Of a stretch of DNA of 64,000 nt, positions 44,753 through 53,818 are shown piece after piece. How positions within the stretch are numbered: position 1 is the stretch's first letter; each line of letters opens with the position of its first letter. Below the pieces are notes generated by a model. The model did no database searches and had not been told where the DNA came from. It was given only the letters and a program-made list of their open reading frames with translations. The DNA comes from Methylomagnum ishizawai. Lineage in GTDB: Bacteria; Pseudomonadota; Gammaproteobacteria; Methylococcales; Methylococcaceae. The stretch lies in the NCBI RefSeq assembly GCF_900155475.1, contig NZ_FXAM01000001.1, positions 4,102,881-4,166,880 of the forward strand, written 5' to 3'. The translations under genes were made by a program, and so were the position numbers.

Positions 44753-45502
44753 TCATTCCGTCACGCTGGAACTCCAAAAAGCCTGGTTCACGCCTTCCAC
44801 CGCCGCGAGCCGCTCGACCACCCGGTCCAGTTCGTCGACATCGACCGAAATCGGCAACAGGGTAGCGAAGATTTGCACATCGTTCCCCGCGAACGGATGG
44901 ATATCGAAACCGCCCACCGGATACTGGGCCGCTTCCAGCAAAACCTCCAAATGCCCACGGATGCGCCGTTGGTCCTGGCGGTTGCAGATGACGCAGACGG
45001 AATAGCTCGCCTCGCTGGACTTCCCATCGATGGGGGCGCGTTCGACGAGGTTGACCAAGGGCCGGAGCCAAGTATTCCCGCCCAGCACAAACAAAGTGGC
45101 GCACACCGCCTCCAGCAAAAGATCGGCCCCGGCGCACGCACCGACCGCCGCCGAACCCCACAGGGTCGCCGCCGTGTTCAAGCCCCGGATACTGGCATCC
45201 CCCTTCATGATGGCCCCGGCCCCGAGGAACCCCACCCCCGACACCACATAGGCGGTGATATGCACCGCCCCTTCGTGCCCGGTCAGGCGGTTCGCCATAT
45301 CGACGAAGGCCGCGGCCCCGACCGCCACCAGCACATGGGTCCTGAGCCCGGCGGTACGTTGGCGGTATTGGCGCTCCACACCGATCAAGGTGCCCAGCAC
45401 GAACGCCGCGGCCAGGCTGATGAGAGTATCGAGCAAGGAATTCAAGTTGATGTTGTGAATGGCCTCCAAGGAACGCCAATCGAAGTCGCGGATGAAGCCC
45501 AT
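44753..45502 (-). CDS. MgtC/SapB-family membrane protein
   Basis: A 249-residue protein. The N-terminal ~150 residues hold four to five membrane helices with the family motifs GTLIGVERQYRQRTAGLRTH and GVGFLGAGAIMKG. The C-terminal ~90 residues are soluble and ACT-like. MgtC proteins affect Mg adaptation and F-ATPase in pathogens; the role elsewhere is unclear. A long upstream non-coding region is present, and I see no gene partner. Confidence 0.88.
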   Translation of the reverse strand: MGFIRDFDWRSLEAIHNINLNSLLDTLISLAAAFVLGTLIGVERQYRQRTAGLRTHVLVAVGAAAFVDMANRLTGHEGAVHITAYVVSGVGFLGAGAIMKGDASIRGLNTAATLWGSAAVGACAGADLLLEAVCATLFVLGGNTWLRPLVNLVERAPIDGKSSEASYSVCVICNRQDQRRIRGHLEVLLEAAQYPVGGFDIHPFAGNDVQIFATLLPISVDVDELDRVVERLAAVEGVNQAFWSSSVTE

Positions 45503-45904
45503 GGTCGAGGTTGCCTCCTGGGTTGGAACAAGGCCGATGTGAATGCCCCGCCTATACCAAGGCGTCGGCGATTCTCATTTTGGCGGGAAAGGCCGTCATT
45601 TCGATGGATGCCGGAACGACGGTGACGGGATAGTGCTTGGATTTAAACCGAAAATCGCTGCCAGGGTGTGGGCTATTCCCATAACTGCGGAGGATAGCTT
45701 TGCCGCCCGCCGATGGGTCCACCCCGCGGCAATTATAAATTTGACCGCCCCCCACAATTACTTTACATAAGCCGGGGGATTGGCGACGGACCCGGTGTAT
45801 GGGTCGAGACAGCCCGGCCCGGCCCCAGCCTTTCCCAGCCTGACTCTGTTTACGCACGGTTTGCCGTGCATCCAAATCAATAATCGATAAGGAGGAGAGT
45901 TTTC
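45503..45904. other. Divergent intergenic region mgtC-like / pntA
   Basis: These 402 bases hold no gene. An exact TATAAT on the minus strand (45732-45737) could serve the MgtC gene with a leader of about 220 bases. TTGACC (45741-45746) with a weak TACATA 17 bases on is a candidate for pntA. A hairpin (GCACGG 45854-45859, CCGTGC 45864-45869) precedes pntA. AAGGAGGAG is its ribosome-binding site. Confidence 0.45.
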
Positions 45905-47452
45905 ATGCGAATTGGGGTACCCAAAGAAATACACGCCGGGGAAAAGCGTGTGGCGACCGTGCCGGAAGTGGCCGAGAAACTCATCAAGCTCGGATTCTCC
46001 ATCACGGTGGAATCCGGGGCCGGTGTCGGGGCCAATTTCTCCGACGAGTGCTACCGGGAAGCCGGGTGCGAGATCGCCGACAGCGCCGACGCGGTGTGGG
46101 GCGGGTCCGACATCGTGCTGAAGGTGCGCGGCCCGCAACCTTCGGAAGTCGAAAAGCTCAAGGAGGGCAGTCACCTCGTCAGCTTCCTCTGGCCCGCGCA
46201 GAACCCGGAACTGCTGGACAGCCTCGCCGCCAAAAACGCCACTGTGTTGGCGATGGACGCGGTGCCGCGCATCTCCCGCGCCCAGAAGCTCGACGCCCTG
46301 AGTTCCATGGCGAACATCGCGGGCTACCGCGCCGTGGTCGAGGCCGCCCACCAATTCGGGCGCTTCTTCACCGGCCAAATCACCGCCGCGGGCAAGGTGC
46401 CACCGGCCAAGGTGTTCGTGATCGGCGTGGGCGTGGCGGGGCTCGCCGCCATCGGTGCCGCCAATGGCTTGGGCGCTATCGTCCGCGCCTGCGATACCCG
46501 CCCGGAAGTGAAGGACCAGGTGAAATCGATGGGCGCGGAATGGGTGGAGCCGGACTATCAGGAAGACGCCAGCGCTTCCACTACCGGCTACGCCAAAATC
46601 ATGAGCGAAGCCTACCAAAAGGCCCAGCGCGAAATGATCGCCCGCCAGTGCATGGACGTGGACATCGTCATCACCACCGCGCTGATTCCCGGCAAACCCG
46701 CGCCCAAGCTCATCACCGCCGGGATGGTCGAATCGATGAAGCCCGGCAGCGTCATCGTGGACCTCGCGGCGGAACAGGGCGGCAACTGCGAGTTGTGCGA
46801 ACCGGGGCAAATCGCGGTCAAGCACGGCGTCAGCATCATCGGCTACACCGACCTGCCCAGCCGTCTGGCCCGCCAATCCTCCACCCTCTACGCGACTAAC
46901 CTGCTGCGCCTGTTGGAAGAACTCTGCAAGGAGAAGGACGGCAACGTCAGCGTCAACATGGACGACGAGATGATCCGGGGCGCGACCGTGGTCAAGGATG
47001 GCTCCATCACCTGGCCGCCACCGCCCATCGCCGTCTCCGCCGCGCCCAAGGTCGGGGCCACCGCCGCGCCACCCACGCCGGTCAAGGTGGAAAAGCCACC
47101 GCTACTCCCGGCCTGGGCCTCGACCACCATCAATGTCGCGGTCGCCGCCCTGGTGTTCTGGTGGGTCGGTGCCAACGCCCCGGCCAGCTTCCTCGCCCAT
47201 TTCACCGTGTTCGCGCTGGCCTGCTTCGTCGGCTACATGGTGATTTGGAACGTCACCCCGGCTCTGCACACTCCGCTGATGAGCGTCACCAACGCCATTT
47301 CCAGCATCATCGCCATCGGTGCCTTGATCCAGGTGTCCTCGCCCGGCGCGTTCATCCTGATCCTGGCGGGGCTGGCCATCGTGCTGACCTCGATCAATAT
47401 GGCGGGCGGCTTCTGGGTCACCCAGCGCATGCTCAGCATGTTCAGAAAATAA
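45905..47452 (+). CDS. pntA: NAD(P) transhydrogenase subunit alpha PntA
   Basis: Proton-translocating transhydrogenase subunit. It has 515 residues, full length like E. coli PntA, with NAD-binding domain I ([38 protein letters not shown]), a Pro/Ala linker at about 365-395 and four C-terminal membrane helices. With PntB it makes NADPH from NADH using the proton gradient. A strong AAGGAGGAG site precedes the ATG. pntB follows by 15 bases. Confidence 0.97.
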   Translation: MRIGVPKEIHAGEKRVATVPEVAEKLIKLGFSITVESGAGVGANFSDECYREAGCEIADSADAVWGGSDIVLKVRGPQPSEVEKLKEGSHLVSFLWPAQNPELLDSLAAKNATVLAMDAVPRISRAQKLDALSSMANIAGYRAVVEAAHQFGRFFTGQITAAGKVPPAKVFVIGVGVAGLAAIGAANGLGAIVRACDTRPEVKDQVKSMGAEWVEPDYQEDASASTTGYAKIMSEAYQKAQREMIARQCMDVDIVITTALIPGKPAPKLITAGMVESMKPGSVIVDLAAEQGGNCELCEPGQIAVKHGVSIIGYTDLPSRLARQSSTLYATNLLRLLEELCKEKDGNVSVNMDDEMIRGATVVKDGSITWPPPPIAVSAAPKVGATAAPPTPVKVEKPPLLPAWASTTINVAVAALVFWWVGANAPASFLAHFTVFALACFVGYMVIWNVTPALHTPLMSVTNAISSIIAIGALIQVSSPGAFILILAGLAIVLTSINMAGGFWVTQRMLSMFRK

Positions 47453-47467
47453 GCGGAGTCCCCCACA

Positions 47468-48865
47468 ATGTCTGAAGGTTTGGTAACAGTCTCCTATATC
47501 GCCGCGACCATCCTGTTCATCCTGAGCCTGGGCGGTCTTTCCAACCCGGAAACCGCCCGGCGCGGCAACCTCTACGGCATCCTCGGCATGGCCATCGCCA
47601 TCCTGGCGACGGTCACGGGGCCGAAAGTCACCAGCTACGTGCCCATCGTCATCGCCATGGCCATCGGCGGCGGCATCGGCATCTACGCCGCCCGCAAGGT
47701 CAAGATGACCGAAATGCCGGAACTGGTGGCGCTCATGCACAGCTTGGTGGGTTTGGCCGCCGTGCTGGTGGGTTACGCCAACTACATCGACCCGACCGCC
47801 GCCCTTTCGGGTGCCGAGAAGACCATCCACGAGGTGGAAATCTATGTCGGTGTCCTGATCGGTGCCGTGACCTTCTCCGGCTCGGTCATCGCCTTCGGCA
47901 AGCTCTCGGGCAAAATCGGCGGCAAGCCGGTGTTGCTTCCGGCCCGCCATTGGCTGAACCTGGGTTTGCTGGTGCTGGCGATCTTGTTGGGCAAATGGTT
48001 CTTAGGCTTCGAGAACCACGCCGGCCTGTTCCCGCTACTGTTGATGACCGTCGTCGCACTGGCGTTCGGCGTGCATATGGTGATGGCCATCGGCGGCGCG
48101 GACATGCCGGTGGTGGTGTCGATGCTGAACAGCTATTCGGGCTGGGCGGCTTCGGCCACGGGCTTCATGCTGTCAAACGACTTGTTGATCGTGGTCGGTG
48201 CCTTGGTGGGTTCTTCCGGCGCGATCCTGTCCTACATCATGTGCCGGGCCATGAACCGGCATTTCCTGTCGGTCATCGCGGGCGGCTTCGGTACCGGCGG
48301 CGGCACGGCTCCGGCGGCGGGCGCACAGCCGCAAGGCGAAGTGCAGCCCATCGCCGCAGAGGAAACCGCCGAATTGCTGCGCAATGCGTCCAACGTGGTG
48401 TTGGTCCCAGGCTACGGCATGGCGGTGGCGCAGGCCCAGCACACGGTGTACGAAATCACCAAGCTGCTGCGCGAGAAGGGCGTGAACGTGCGGTTCGCCA
48501 TCCATCCGGTGGCGGGGCGGATGCCGGGGCATATGAACGTGCTGCTGGCCGAGGCGCGGGTGCCCTATGACATCGTGCTGGAAATGGACGAGATCAACGA
48601 GGATTTCCCGGAAACGGACGTGGCGATGGTCATCGGTGCCAACGACATCGTGAACCCCGGCGCGCAGGAAGACCCGAACAGCCCCATCGCCGGGATGCCG
48701 GTGTTGGAGGTGTGGAAGGCCAAGACTTCCATCGTGATGAAGCGCTCGATGGCTTCGGGGTATGCGGGGGTGGACAACCCGCTGTTCTATAAGGAGAACA
48801 ATAGGATGTTGTTCGGGGATGCTAAGAAGATGTTGGATGAGGTTTTGAAGCATCTTCAGGGTTGA
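47468..48865 (+). CDS. pntB: NAD(P) transhydrogenase subunit beta PntB
   Basis: Membrane subunit with the NADP-binding domain. It has 465 residues: eight or so N-terminal membrane helices, then domain III with [51 protein letters not shown] and [16 protein letters not shown]. It is the last gene before a strong terminator. It forms the complete pntAB operon with the gene upstream. Confidence 0.97.
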   Translation: MSEGLVTVSYIAATILFILSLGGLSNPETARRGNLYGILGMAIAILATVTGPKVTSYVPIVIAMAIGGGIGIYAARKVKMTEMPELVALMHSLVGLAAVLVGYANYIDPTAALSGAEKTIHEVEIYVGVLIGAVTFSGSVIAFGKLSGKIGGKPVLLPARHWLNLGLLVLAILLGKWFLGFENHAGLFPLLLMTVVALAFGVHMVMAIGGADMPVVVSMLNSYSGWAASATGFMLSNDLLIVVGALVGSSGAILSYIMCRAMNRHFLSVIAGGFGTGGGTAPAAGAQPQGEVQPIAAEETAELLRNASNVVLVPGYGMAVAQAQHTVYEITKLLREKGVNVRFAIHPVAGRMPGHMNVLLAEARVPYDIVLEMDEINEDFPETDVAMVIGANDIVNPGAQEDPNSPIAGMPVLEVWKAKTSIVMKRSMASGYAGVDNPLFYKENNRMLFGDAKKMLDEVLKHLQG

Positions 48866-48875
48866 TTATTAGCCG

Positions 48876-48923
48876 CCGTGGGATATGCTAAAAGACGAAG
48901 CACATCCCACGGTTTATATTTCT
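48876..48923 (+). terminator. Rho-independent terminator of pntAB
   Basis: A 13-bp stem (48876-48888 with 48900-48912, one A-C mismatch) with an 11-base loop, followed by TTTATATTTCT. It starts 10 bases after the pntB stop. Confidence 0.85.
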
Positions 48924-48935
48924 CAGTAAATTAGA

Positions 48936-49814
48936 ATGGGCAATATTCCAGGTTTTTTGCTCTCACTTCTTGAGGTAGCTGGGGTCAGCGCTATTATTTC
49001 TAGCGCTATTGTTTGGCTAACAAGCAATTGGATAGGAGAGCGGCTTAAGAACGCCATTAAGCATGAATATGACTTAAAGCTTTCTAAACTAAATCACGAA
49101 CTAAAATCAAGGTCTGACACTCAAGCGATGGAGTTAAAATCTACCATTGAGAAGGAGGCCGAAGCATTAAAATTTGCAATGTCATTCGTGGGAGAAGCAA
49201 AGAAAGTTGTGATCTCACGAAAACTAGATGGGGTGGATGTTATTTGGGCTAGCGTATTAAATGCAAGGAAATTCGCACCTCTTATTATGAGCTTTATAGA
49301 GGTAACCACAGAGGAGCAATATCGCGAGATGAGAAGGAACCCAAATACCGAAGCCATGTTCGGAAACATAGCGCCTGAAAATATCAAGGAACTTATTGAA
49401 GATAAAAATGGCGCTATTGAGCGAGTCCGGCCTTATGTTGGAGAGTATTTATGGGCCATTTACTCCACATACATAAGCTTGACAACCATTATAATACTAA
49501 TGATCAATAATCGCGATAAAAATCCGACTTCCATCATAAATTGGCACCAAGATTCTAGCATTCAAGAAATACTTAAGTCCTCGCTTTCAGCGGAAGAAAC
49601 CATTGATTTTAGCTCTGTGAGAATTGGCAAACTAGGATGGTTAAAATCTCTTTATGAGTCAAAGATTCTTCAAGCAATACAAATGGTTATGGCTGGGCAA
49701 GAGTTTGGCGCTGAAGCCTTAAAGCAGGCTCAAGCAATGGAAGAAACAATTCAAAGGCTCAAACATCAAAACTGGCAATTTAATAATAAAGAGCCGCGAT
49801 CTGAGGCTGCATAG
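48936..49814 (+). CDS. Low-GC membrane-anchored protein, unknown function
   Basis: A 292-residue protein with an N-terminal membrane segment (~8-30), a charged coiled-coil-like stretch (HEYDLKLSKLNHEL, ~40-80), a possible second hydrophobic segment (~175-190) and a helical end. Base composition is much lower in GC than the rest of the window and codon use is AT-rich, a sign of recent acquisition. No family is recognised. It lies just after the pntAB terminator and next to the toxin-antitoxin cluster. Confidence 0.75.
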   Translation: MGNIPGFLLSLLEVAGVSAIISSAIVWLTSNWIGERLKNAIKHEYDLKLSKLNHELKSRSDTQAMELKSTIEKEAEALKFAMSFVGEAKKVVISRKLDGVDVIWASVLNARKFAPLIMSFIEVTTEEQYREMRRNPNTEAMFGNIAPENIKELIEDKNGAIERVRPYVGEYLWAIYSTYISLTTIIILMINNRDKNPTSIINWHQDSSIQEILKSSLSAEETIDFSSVRIGKLGWLKSLYESKILQAIQMVMAGQEFGAEALKQAQAMEETIQRLKHQNWQFNNKEPRSEAA

Positions 49815-49818
49815 CTCG

Positions 49819-49908
49819 CGTAGAGCGGAATAACCTGTACTCCGGCGTATTCCGCCGCATGGGTTGAATCTCCACATCCGGCGCAATACGCGGGTACGCT
49901 ATTGCGCC
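49819..49908 (+). repeat. Twin-hairpin repeat, copy A
   Basis: Two hairpins: GCGGAATA/TATTCCGC (49825-49832, 49848-49855) and a perfect 9-bp GGCGCAATA/TATTGCGCC (49880-49888, 49900-49908). The 88-base core is repeated in direct orientation at 51086 with nine differences counted by eye. It bounds the toxin-antitoxin cluster on the left. Confidence 0.85.
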
Positions 49909-49934
49909 CGACTAACTTATCGCAGGTAAATCAC

Positions 49935-50186
49935 GTGCCCCAACCTTCCCCTCTGACTTTCCTCGAAGGCCGCATCACCATCGACCCCGCGCTTTGCAAC
50001 GGCAAACCCACCCTGCGCGGCAAGCGGATCGCTGTGCAAACCATCTTGGATTTCCTCGCGGCGGGCGATTCCGAGCAGGAGATACTAGAGCAATACCCCA
50101 GCTTGGAACACGATGATATACAGGCATGCCTGCGTTTCGCCGCTTTGTTGATGAGCCAACATTATTCGCTATCGAAGGTCGCATGA
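49935..50186 (+). CDS. DUF433 antitoxin
   Basis: An 83-residue protein from GTG at 49935 (CAGG upstream); a TTG 11 codons earlier is less likely. It has the DUF433 pattern: ITIDPALCNGKPTLRGKRIAV, TILDFLAAGDSEQEILEQYPSL and DIQACLRFAA. DUF433 proteins are antitoxins paired with DUF5615 PIN-like toxins. Here the partner downstream is cut to about 22 codons, so the module is broken. Confidence 0.82.
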   Translation: MPQPSPLTFLEGRITIDPALCNGKPTLRGKRIAVQTILDFLAAGDSEQEILEQYPSLEHDDIQACLRFAALLMSQHYSLSKVA

Positions 50187-50251
50187 TGGCGAGATTCCTG
50201 ATCGACGCGAACCTGCCTTATCGATTTTCACTGTGGCATGGACCAGATTAA
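50183..50251 (+). pseudogene. Truncated DUF5615 PIN-like toxin remnant
   Basis: The ATG overlaps the DUF433 stop (ATGA). The frame codes for about 22 residues (RFLIDANLPYRFSLWHG) that match the start of DUF5615 PIN-like toxins, including the first catalytic Asp in LIDANLP, then stops at 50249-50251. A full toxin would be ~110 residues. The next gene starts 40 bases later. Confidence 0.7.
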
Positions 50252-50291
50252 TAACGCCCAAAGATTTTTTACAGCAATATGGATTAATCCC

Positions 50292-50528
50292 ATGACCACA
50301 CTCAGCTTGGAACTGCCAGAATCCCTACACCGGAAAATGCTGGAACTTGCCCACAGCGATGGAATATCCATGCATCAATTCGCCGCCACCGCCATCGCGG
50401 AGAAAATCTCGGCCTTGACCACCCAGTCTTACCTGGAAGAACGGGCCAAGCGCGGTAGCAAGGAAAAGTTCTTACAGGCGTTATCCAAAGTGCCCAATAC
50501 CGAACCGGAGGAGTTCGACAGGCTATAA
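50292..50528 (+). CDS. Ribbon-helix-helix antitoxin-like protein (orphan)
   Basis: A 78-residue protein with LSLELPESLHRKMLELAHSDGIS, a ribbon-helix-helix start seen in HicB/CopG-type antitoxins, then an acidic tail. I chose the ATG at 50292; the longer frame begins in the toxin remnant. No toxin gene follows directly; the next pair (YefM/YoeB) is complete by itself. It is thus an orphan antitoxin or regulator, perhaps left over from a lost partner. Confidence 0.6.
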   Translation: MTTLSLELPESLHRKMLELAHSDGISMHQFAATAIAEKISALTTQSYLEERAKRGSKEKFLQALSKVPNTEPEEFDRL

Positions 50529-50570
50529 CCGCAACCTATCCCATTCCACTTCGACAGCTCAAAAAATCCC

Positions 50571-50825
50571 ATGGACGCCATCACCACCCACCAAGCCAGC
50601 CAAAACCTCGACGGCCTGATCGCGAAGGTCATCGCCGATATCGAACCCACCATCGTTTGCGGCGACAACGGCCAGAAAGCCGTGCTGATGTCGCTGGACG
50701 AATTCAACTCCTGGCAGGAAACCCTATATCTGCTTTCCAATCCCGCCAATGCCGAACATTTACGCAAATCCATTGCGGAAGCCCAGGCCGGGCGGGTTGC
50801 CGAAAGATCATTGATCGAGCCATGA
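50571..50825 (+). CDS. YefM/Phd-type antitoxin
   Basis: An 84-residue antitoxin that starts MDAITTHQASQNLDGLI, with KAVLMSLDEFNSWQETLYLLSNPAN, all typical of YefM. It binds YoeB-type toxin and represses its own operon. Its stop overlaps the toxin start by ATGA. Confidence 0.88.
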   Translation: MDAITTHQASQNLDGLIAKVIADIEPTIVCGDNGQKAVLMSLDEFNSWQETLYLLSNPANAEHLRKSIAEAQAGRVAERSLIEP

Positions 50826-51082
50826 AACTGACATTCACGGAAAGTGCATGGTCCGACTATCTCTGGCTACAAGAACACGACAAGGATTTACTCAAACGGA
50901 CCAACGCGCTCATCAAAGATGTCTTGCGAAGCCCATTCGAGGGCATCGGCAAACCGGAACCTTTGAAAGCCAACCTATCCGGTTATTGGTCGCGGCGGAT
51001 CAATTCGGAACATCGCTTGGTTTACGAAGTTTCCGAAGGCGCGATACTTATCGTTTCCTGTCGATTCCATTACCGGAAATAG
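50822..51082 (+). CDS. Txe/YoeB-type mRNA interferase toxin
   Basis: An 86-residue toxin: KLTFTESAWSDYLWLQ, GIGKPEPLKANLSGYWSRRI and NSEHRLVYEV, with the C-terminal SCRFHY-RK. These match YoeB, which cleaves mRNA at the ribosome. It overlaps YefM by 4 bases and appears complete, so this module is probably functional, unlike the DUF433 pair upstream. Confidence 0.9.
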   Translation: MKLTFTESAWSDYLWLQEHDKDLLKRTNALIKDVLRSPFEGIGKPEPLKANLSGYWSRRINSEHRLVYEVSEGAILIVSCRFHYRK

Positions 51083-51085
51083 GAC

Positions 51086-51173
51086 CGTAGGGCGAAATAG
51101 CCGGTACTCCGGCGTATTCCGCCGCATGGATGGAATCTCCACATCCGGCGCGATACGCTGGTACGCTACTGCG
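51086..51173 (+). repeat. Twin-hairpin repeat, copy B
   Basis: A direct copy of the element at 49819, 1267 bases away. The first hairpin keeps TACTCCGGCGTATTCCGCC with changes in the left arm; the second is partly paired. It bounds the toxin-antitoxin cluster on the right, directly after the YoeB stop. Confidence 0.85.
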
Positions 51174-51213
51174 ACCTACGGCTCTGAAAACCACCCCCAT
51201 CGCGAGGCCCGCC

Positions 51214-51858
51214 ATGCTTTATTTCCACCGGAAAACCCTACGGCCAGCCTTATCCCTGTCTTTATTATTGATCGCGGGCTGCGGCAGTCCGGGCCACAAC
51301 GACAACCCCTCCCAGCAAATCACCACGGGCCGGGTCGGCTGCTTGGCGAGCGCCGAATTCTTCTCGGTCTATTTCAGCACGCATCTGAAACCCGCCGGGG
51401 AAACCCCCGGCTCCAATATCACCCGGACCCGGTTCCGCCCGTATTGCGGGGATTTACCGCAGCCGGGCGAGGTGTTTTTCACCGCCGACATCATCGACCC
51501 CGAAATCAGGAAAACCCCGATTGCGATCCAAGTGGTGGCCATGGACGCGATGGAAAATCCTGGAAATCCGCGCACATTGTTCGATGCCCCCGCCCGGAGT
51601 TTCGGAAAAGGCACCCTCGAAGCGACTTTCGCCATCGATAAACCCGGCCCCTACGCCATCCATTTGATCCGGCAAGATTCCAATACTGGCGGGGAAAGGG
51701 ATCGGCTGACAATTCCGCTCAATATTGGATTGACCGCCGACAGGGGAATATTACAAAGGTTTCTGTCCCCGCAATTCCTCTTGCTCGTCGGCTTGGGTGT
51801 CGTGGGACTCGTGGTTTTCCTCAAAGCCTATCGATTCGATCCCATGAAAAAACCCTGA
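51214..51858 (+). CDS. Lipoprotein with C-terminal membrane helix, unknown function
   Basis: A 214-residue protein with lipobox LIAGCGS near residue 18, a beta-rich middle (VFFTADIIDPEIRKTPI, PGPYAIHLIRQDS) and a hydrophobic C-terminal helix (~185-203) followed by Lys/Arg. A lipoprotein with its own C-terminal anchor is unusual. The ATG at 51214 has GAGG upstream. No family is recognised. It lies just after repeat copy B, and recJ follows on the same strand. Confidence 0.65.
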   Translation: MLYFHRKTLRPALSLSLLLIAGCGSPGHNDNPSQQITTGRVGCLASAEFFSVYFSTHLKPAGETPGSNITRTRFRPYCGDLPQPGEVFFTADIIDPEIRKTPIAIQVVAMDAMENPGNPRTLFDAPARSFGKGTLEATFAIDKPGPYAIHLIRQDSNTGGERDRLTIPLNIGLTADRGILQRFLSPQFLLLVGLGVVGLVVFLKAYRFDPMKKP

Positions 51859-51935
51859 CGCCCCACCCAAAACCCCAAAACCCGTGGGCTAGAAAACCCG
51901 GCCCCGATTTTCCCGCTCCCAATCTTGAATCCACC

Positions 51936-53678
51936 ATGCCCCACCATCCCGTCAAAAAGACAATCATTCGCCGTCCCACTGCGCATACCTCCACGCCGCT
52001 CGCCGACCTGCCGCCCTTGCTCGGGCGCATTTATAGCGCCCGGAAGCTGGACGATCCCAAGCAACTCGACCGCTCCCTGAACCAACTCCCCCCGCCCTGG
52101 CTGCTGACCGGGATGGAAGCCATGGCCGAGCGCCTGGCCCGCGCCATCGCCCGGCAGGAAAGCCTGCTGGTGGTCGCCGACTACGACGCCGACGGCGCGA
52201 CCGCCTGCGCCGTGGCGGTGCGCGGACTCAAGGCGCTGGGCCTGGAACGGGTGTCGTACTTGGTGCCCAACCGTTTCGAGTACGGCTATGGCCTCACGCC
52301 CGAAATCGTCGCCCTGGCCGCGCCGCGCCGCCCGGATATCCTGCTCACGGTCGATAACGGCATTTCCGCGCTGGAAGGGGCGGAAGCCGCCCAGGCCCAG
52401 GGCATGGAATTACTCATCACCGACCACCACACCCCCGGCGCGGAACTGCCCGCCGCCGCCGCCATCGTCAATCCCAACCTGCCGGGCGATGCCTTTCCCA
52501 GCCGCTGCCTGGCCGGGGTGGGCGTGATGTTCTATGTGTTGATGGCCTTGCGCCAACGCCTGCGCGAGACCGGCCATTTCACCCGCAGCGGGCGGCCGGA
52601 ACCCAATCTCGCCCAGTTACTCGATCTGGTGGCACTGGGCACGGTGGCCGACGTGGTGCCGCTGGACCATGTGAACCGCATCCTGATCCACCAGGGTTTG
52701 CGCCGCATCGGCTCGGGACAGGCCAGCCCCGGCATCCTGGCCCTATTGGAAGTGGCCGGGCGCAAGCCCAAGCAAATCACCGCCGCCGACCTGGGCTTTT
52801 CGGTGGGACCACGGCTGAACGCGGCGGGGCGCTTGGACGATATGAGCCTGGGGATCGAATGCCTCCTGACCGACCACCCCACGACCGCGCTGGACATGGC
52901 GGCGCGGCTGGACCGGATGAACAAGGAGCGGCGTGAACTCGAAGACCAGATGAAGCAGGAAGCCCTGGCCTATCTCGACGCGCTCGATGTGCCCCTCGGC
53001 GACAAGGCGGCGATTTGCCTGTACGACGCGGCTTGGCACCAGGGCGTCATCGGCTTGGTGGCGTCGCGGGTCAAGGATTTGGCGAACCGCCCGGTGGTGG
53101 TGTTCGCTTCCGCCGGGGACGATCTGGCGAAGGGTTCGGTGCGGTCGATTCCGGGCATCCATATCCGCGACCTGCTGAGCGATATCAACACCCAGAATCC
53201 CGGTTTGATCCGCCAGTTCGGGGGCCATGCCATGGCGGCGGGTTTGAGCCTGGGGCTTGAGGATTTGCCGCGCTTCATGGCGCTGTTCGAGCAAGAGGCC
53301 GGGCGGCGCCTGGACCGCGCCGACCTGGAACACGCGGTCCACAGCGATGGCAGCCTGGAACCCCATGAACTCGACCTCGCCATGGCCGAGCAGTTGCGGC
53401 AGGCGGGACCGTGGGGCCATGGCTTCCCGGAACCGCTGTTCGATGGGGAATTCGAGATCGCGCAACGGCGGGTGTTGGGCGACAAACACCTGAAACTGGT
53501 GCTGCGGCCCGTAGGCGGCGGGCGGGAAATCGACGCCATCGCCTTCGGTCTGGCCGACCCCGGCGCTTGGCTGGATTGCCGGACCCTCCGCGCCGCCTAC
53601 CGGCTGGACGTGAATGAGTTCCGCGATCACCGCATCGCGCAATTGCGGATCGAATATATGGAAAGCGGGGACGATTGA
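51936..53678 (+). CDS. recJ: Single-stranded-DNA exonuclease RecJ
   Basis: 5'-3' single-strand DNA exonuclease for recombination and mismatch repair. It has 580 residues, the usual length. DHH-family motifs: VVADYDADGATACA near residue 82, LLTVDNGI, LLITDHHTPG, VALGTVADVVPL and, in the DHHA1 part, RSIPGIHIRD and GGHAMAAG. mutS lies two genes downstream, a link in repair function. Confidence 0.96.
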   Translation: MPHHPVKKTIIRRPTAHTSTPLADLPPLLGRIYSARKLDDPKQLDRSLNQLPPPWLLTGMEAMAERLARAIARQESLLVVADYDADGATACAVAVRGLKALGLERVSYLVPNRFEYGYGLTPEIVALAAPRRPDILLTVDNGISALEGAEAAQAQGMELLITDHHTPGAELPAAAAIVNPNLPGDAFPSRCLAGVGVMFYVLMALRQRLRETGHFTRSGRPEPNLAQLLDLVALGTVADVVPLDHVNRILIHQGLRRIGSGQASPGILALLEVAGRKPKQITAADLGFSVGPRLNAAGRLDDMSLGIECLLTDHPTTALDMAARLDRMNKERRELEDQMKQEALAYLDALDVPLGDKAAICLYDAAWHQGVIGLVASRVKDLANRPVVVFASAGDDLAKGSVRSIPGIHIRDLLSDINTQNPGLIRQFGGHAMAAGLSLGLEDLPRFMALFEQEAGRRLDRADLEHAVHSDGSLEPHELDLAMAEQLRQAGPWGHGFPEPLFDGEFEIAQRRVLGDKHLKLVLRPVGGGREIDAIAFGLADPGAWLDCRTLRAAYRLDVNEFRDHRIAQLRIEYMESGDD

Positions 53679-53818
53679 CGCCCCACAGCGGGCCGCATCG
53701 CCGGGAAAGGGCGCGTGCGCCTGTCCAAACCGATTTGCGGCTTGCCCGGAGGTTTGGCTATTTTGGATGGCTTCCGCAAGCCATCCGCATTCCTCCTTTT
53801 CCCAAGCAGGCTCTTACC

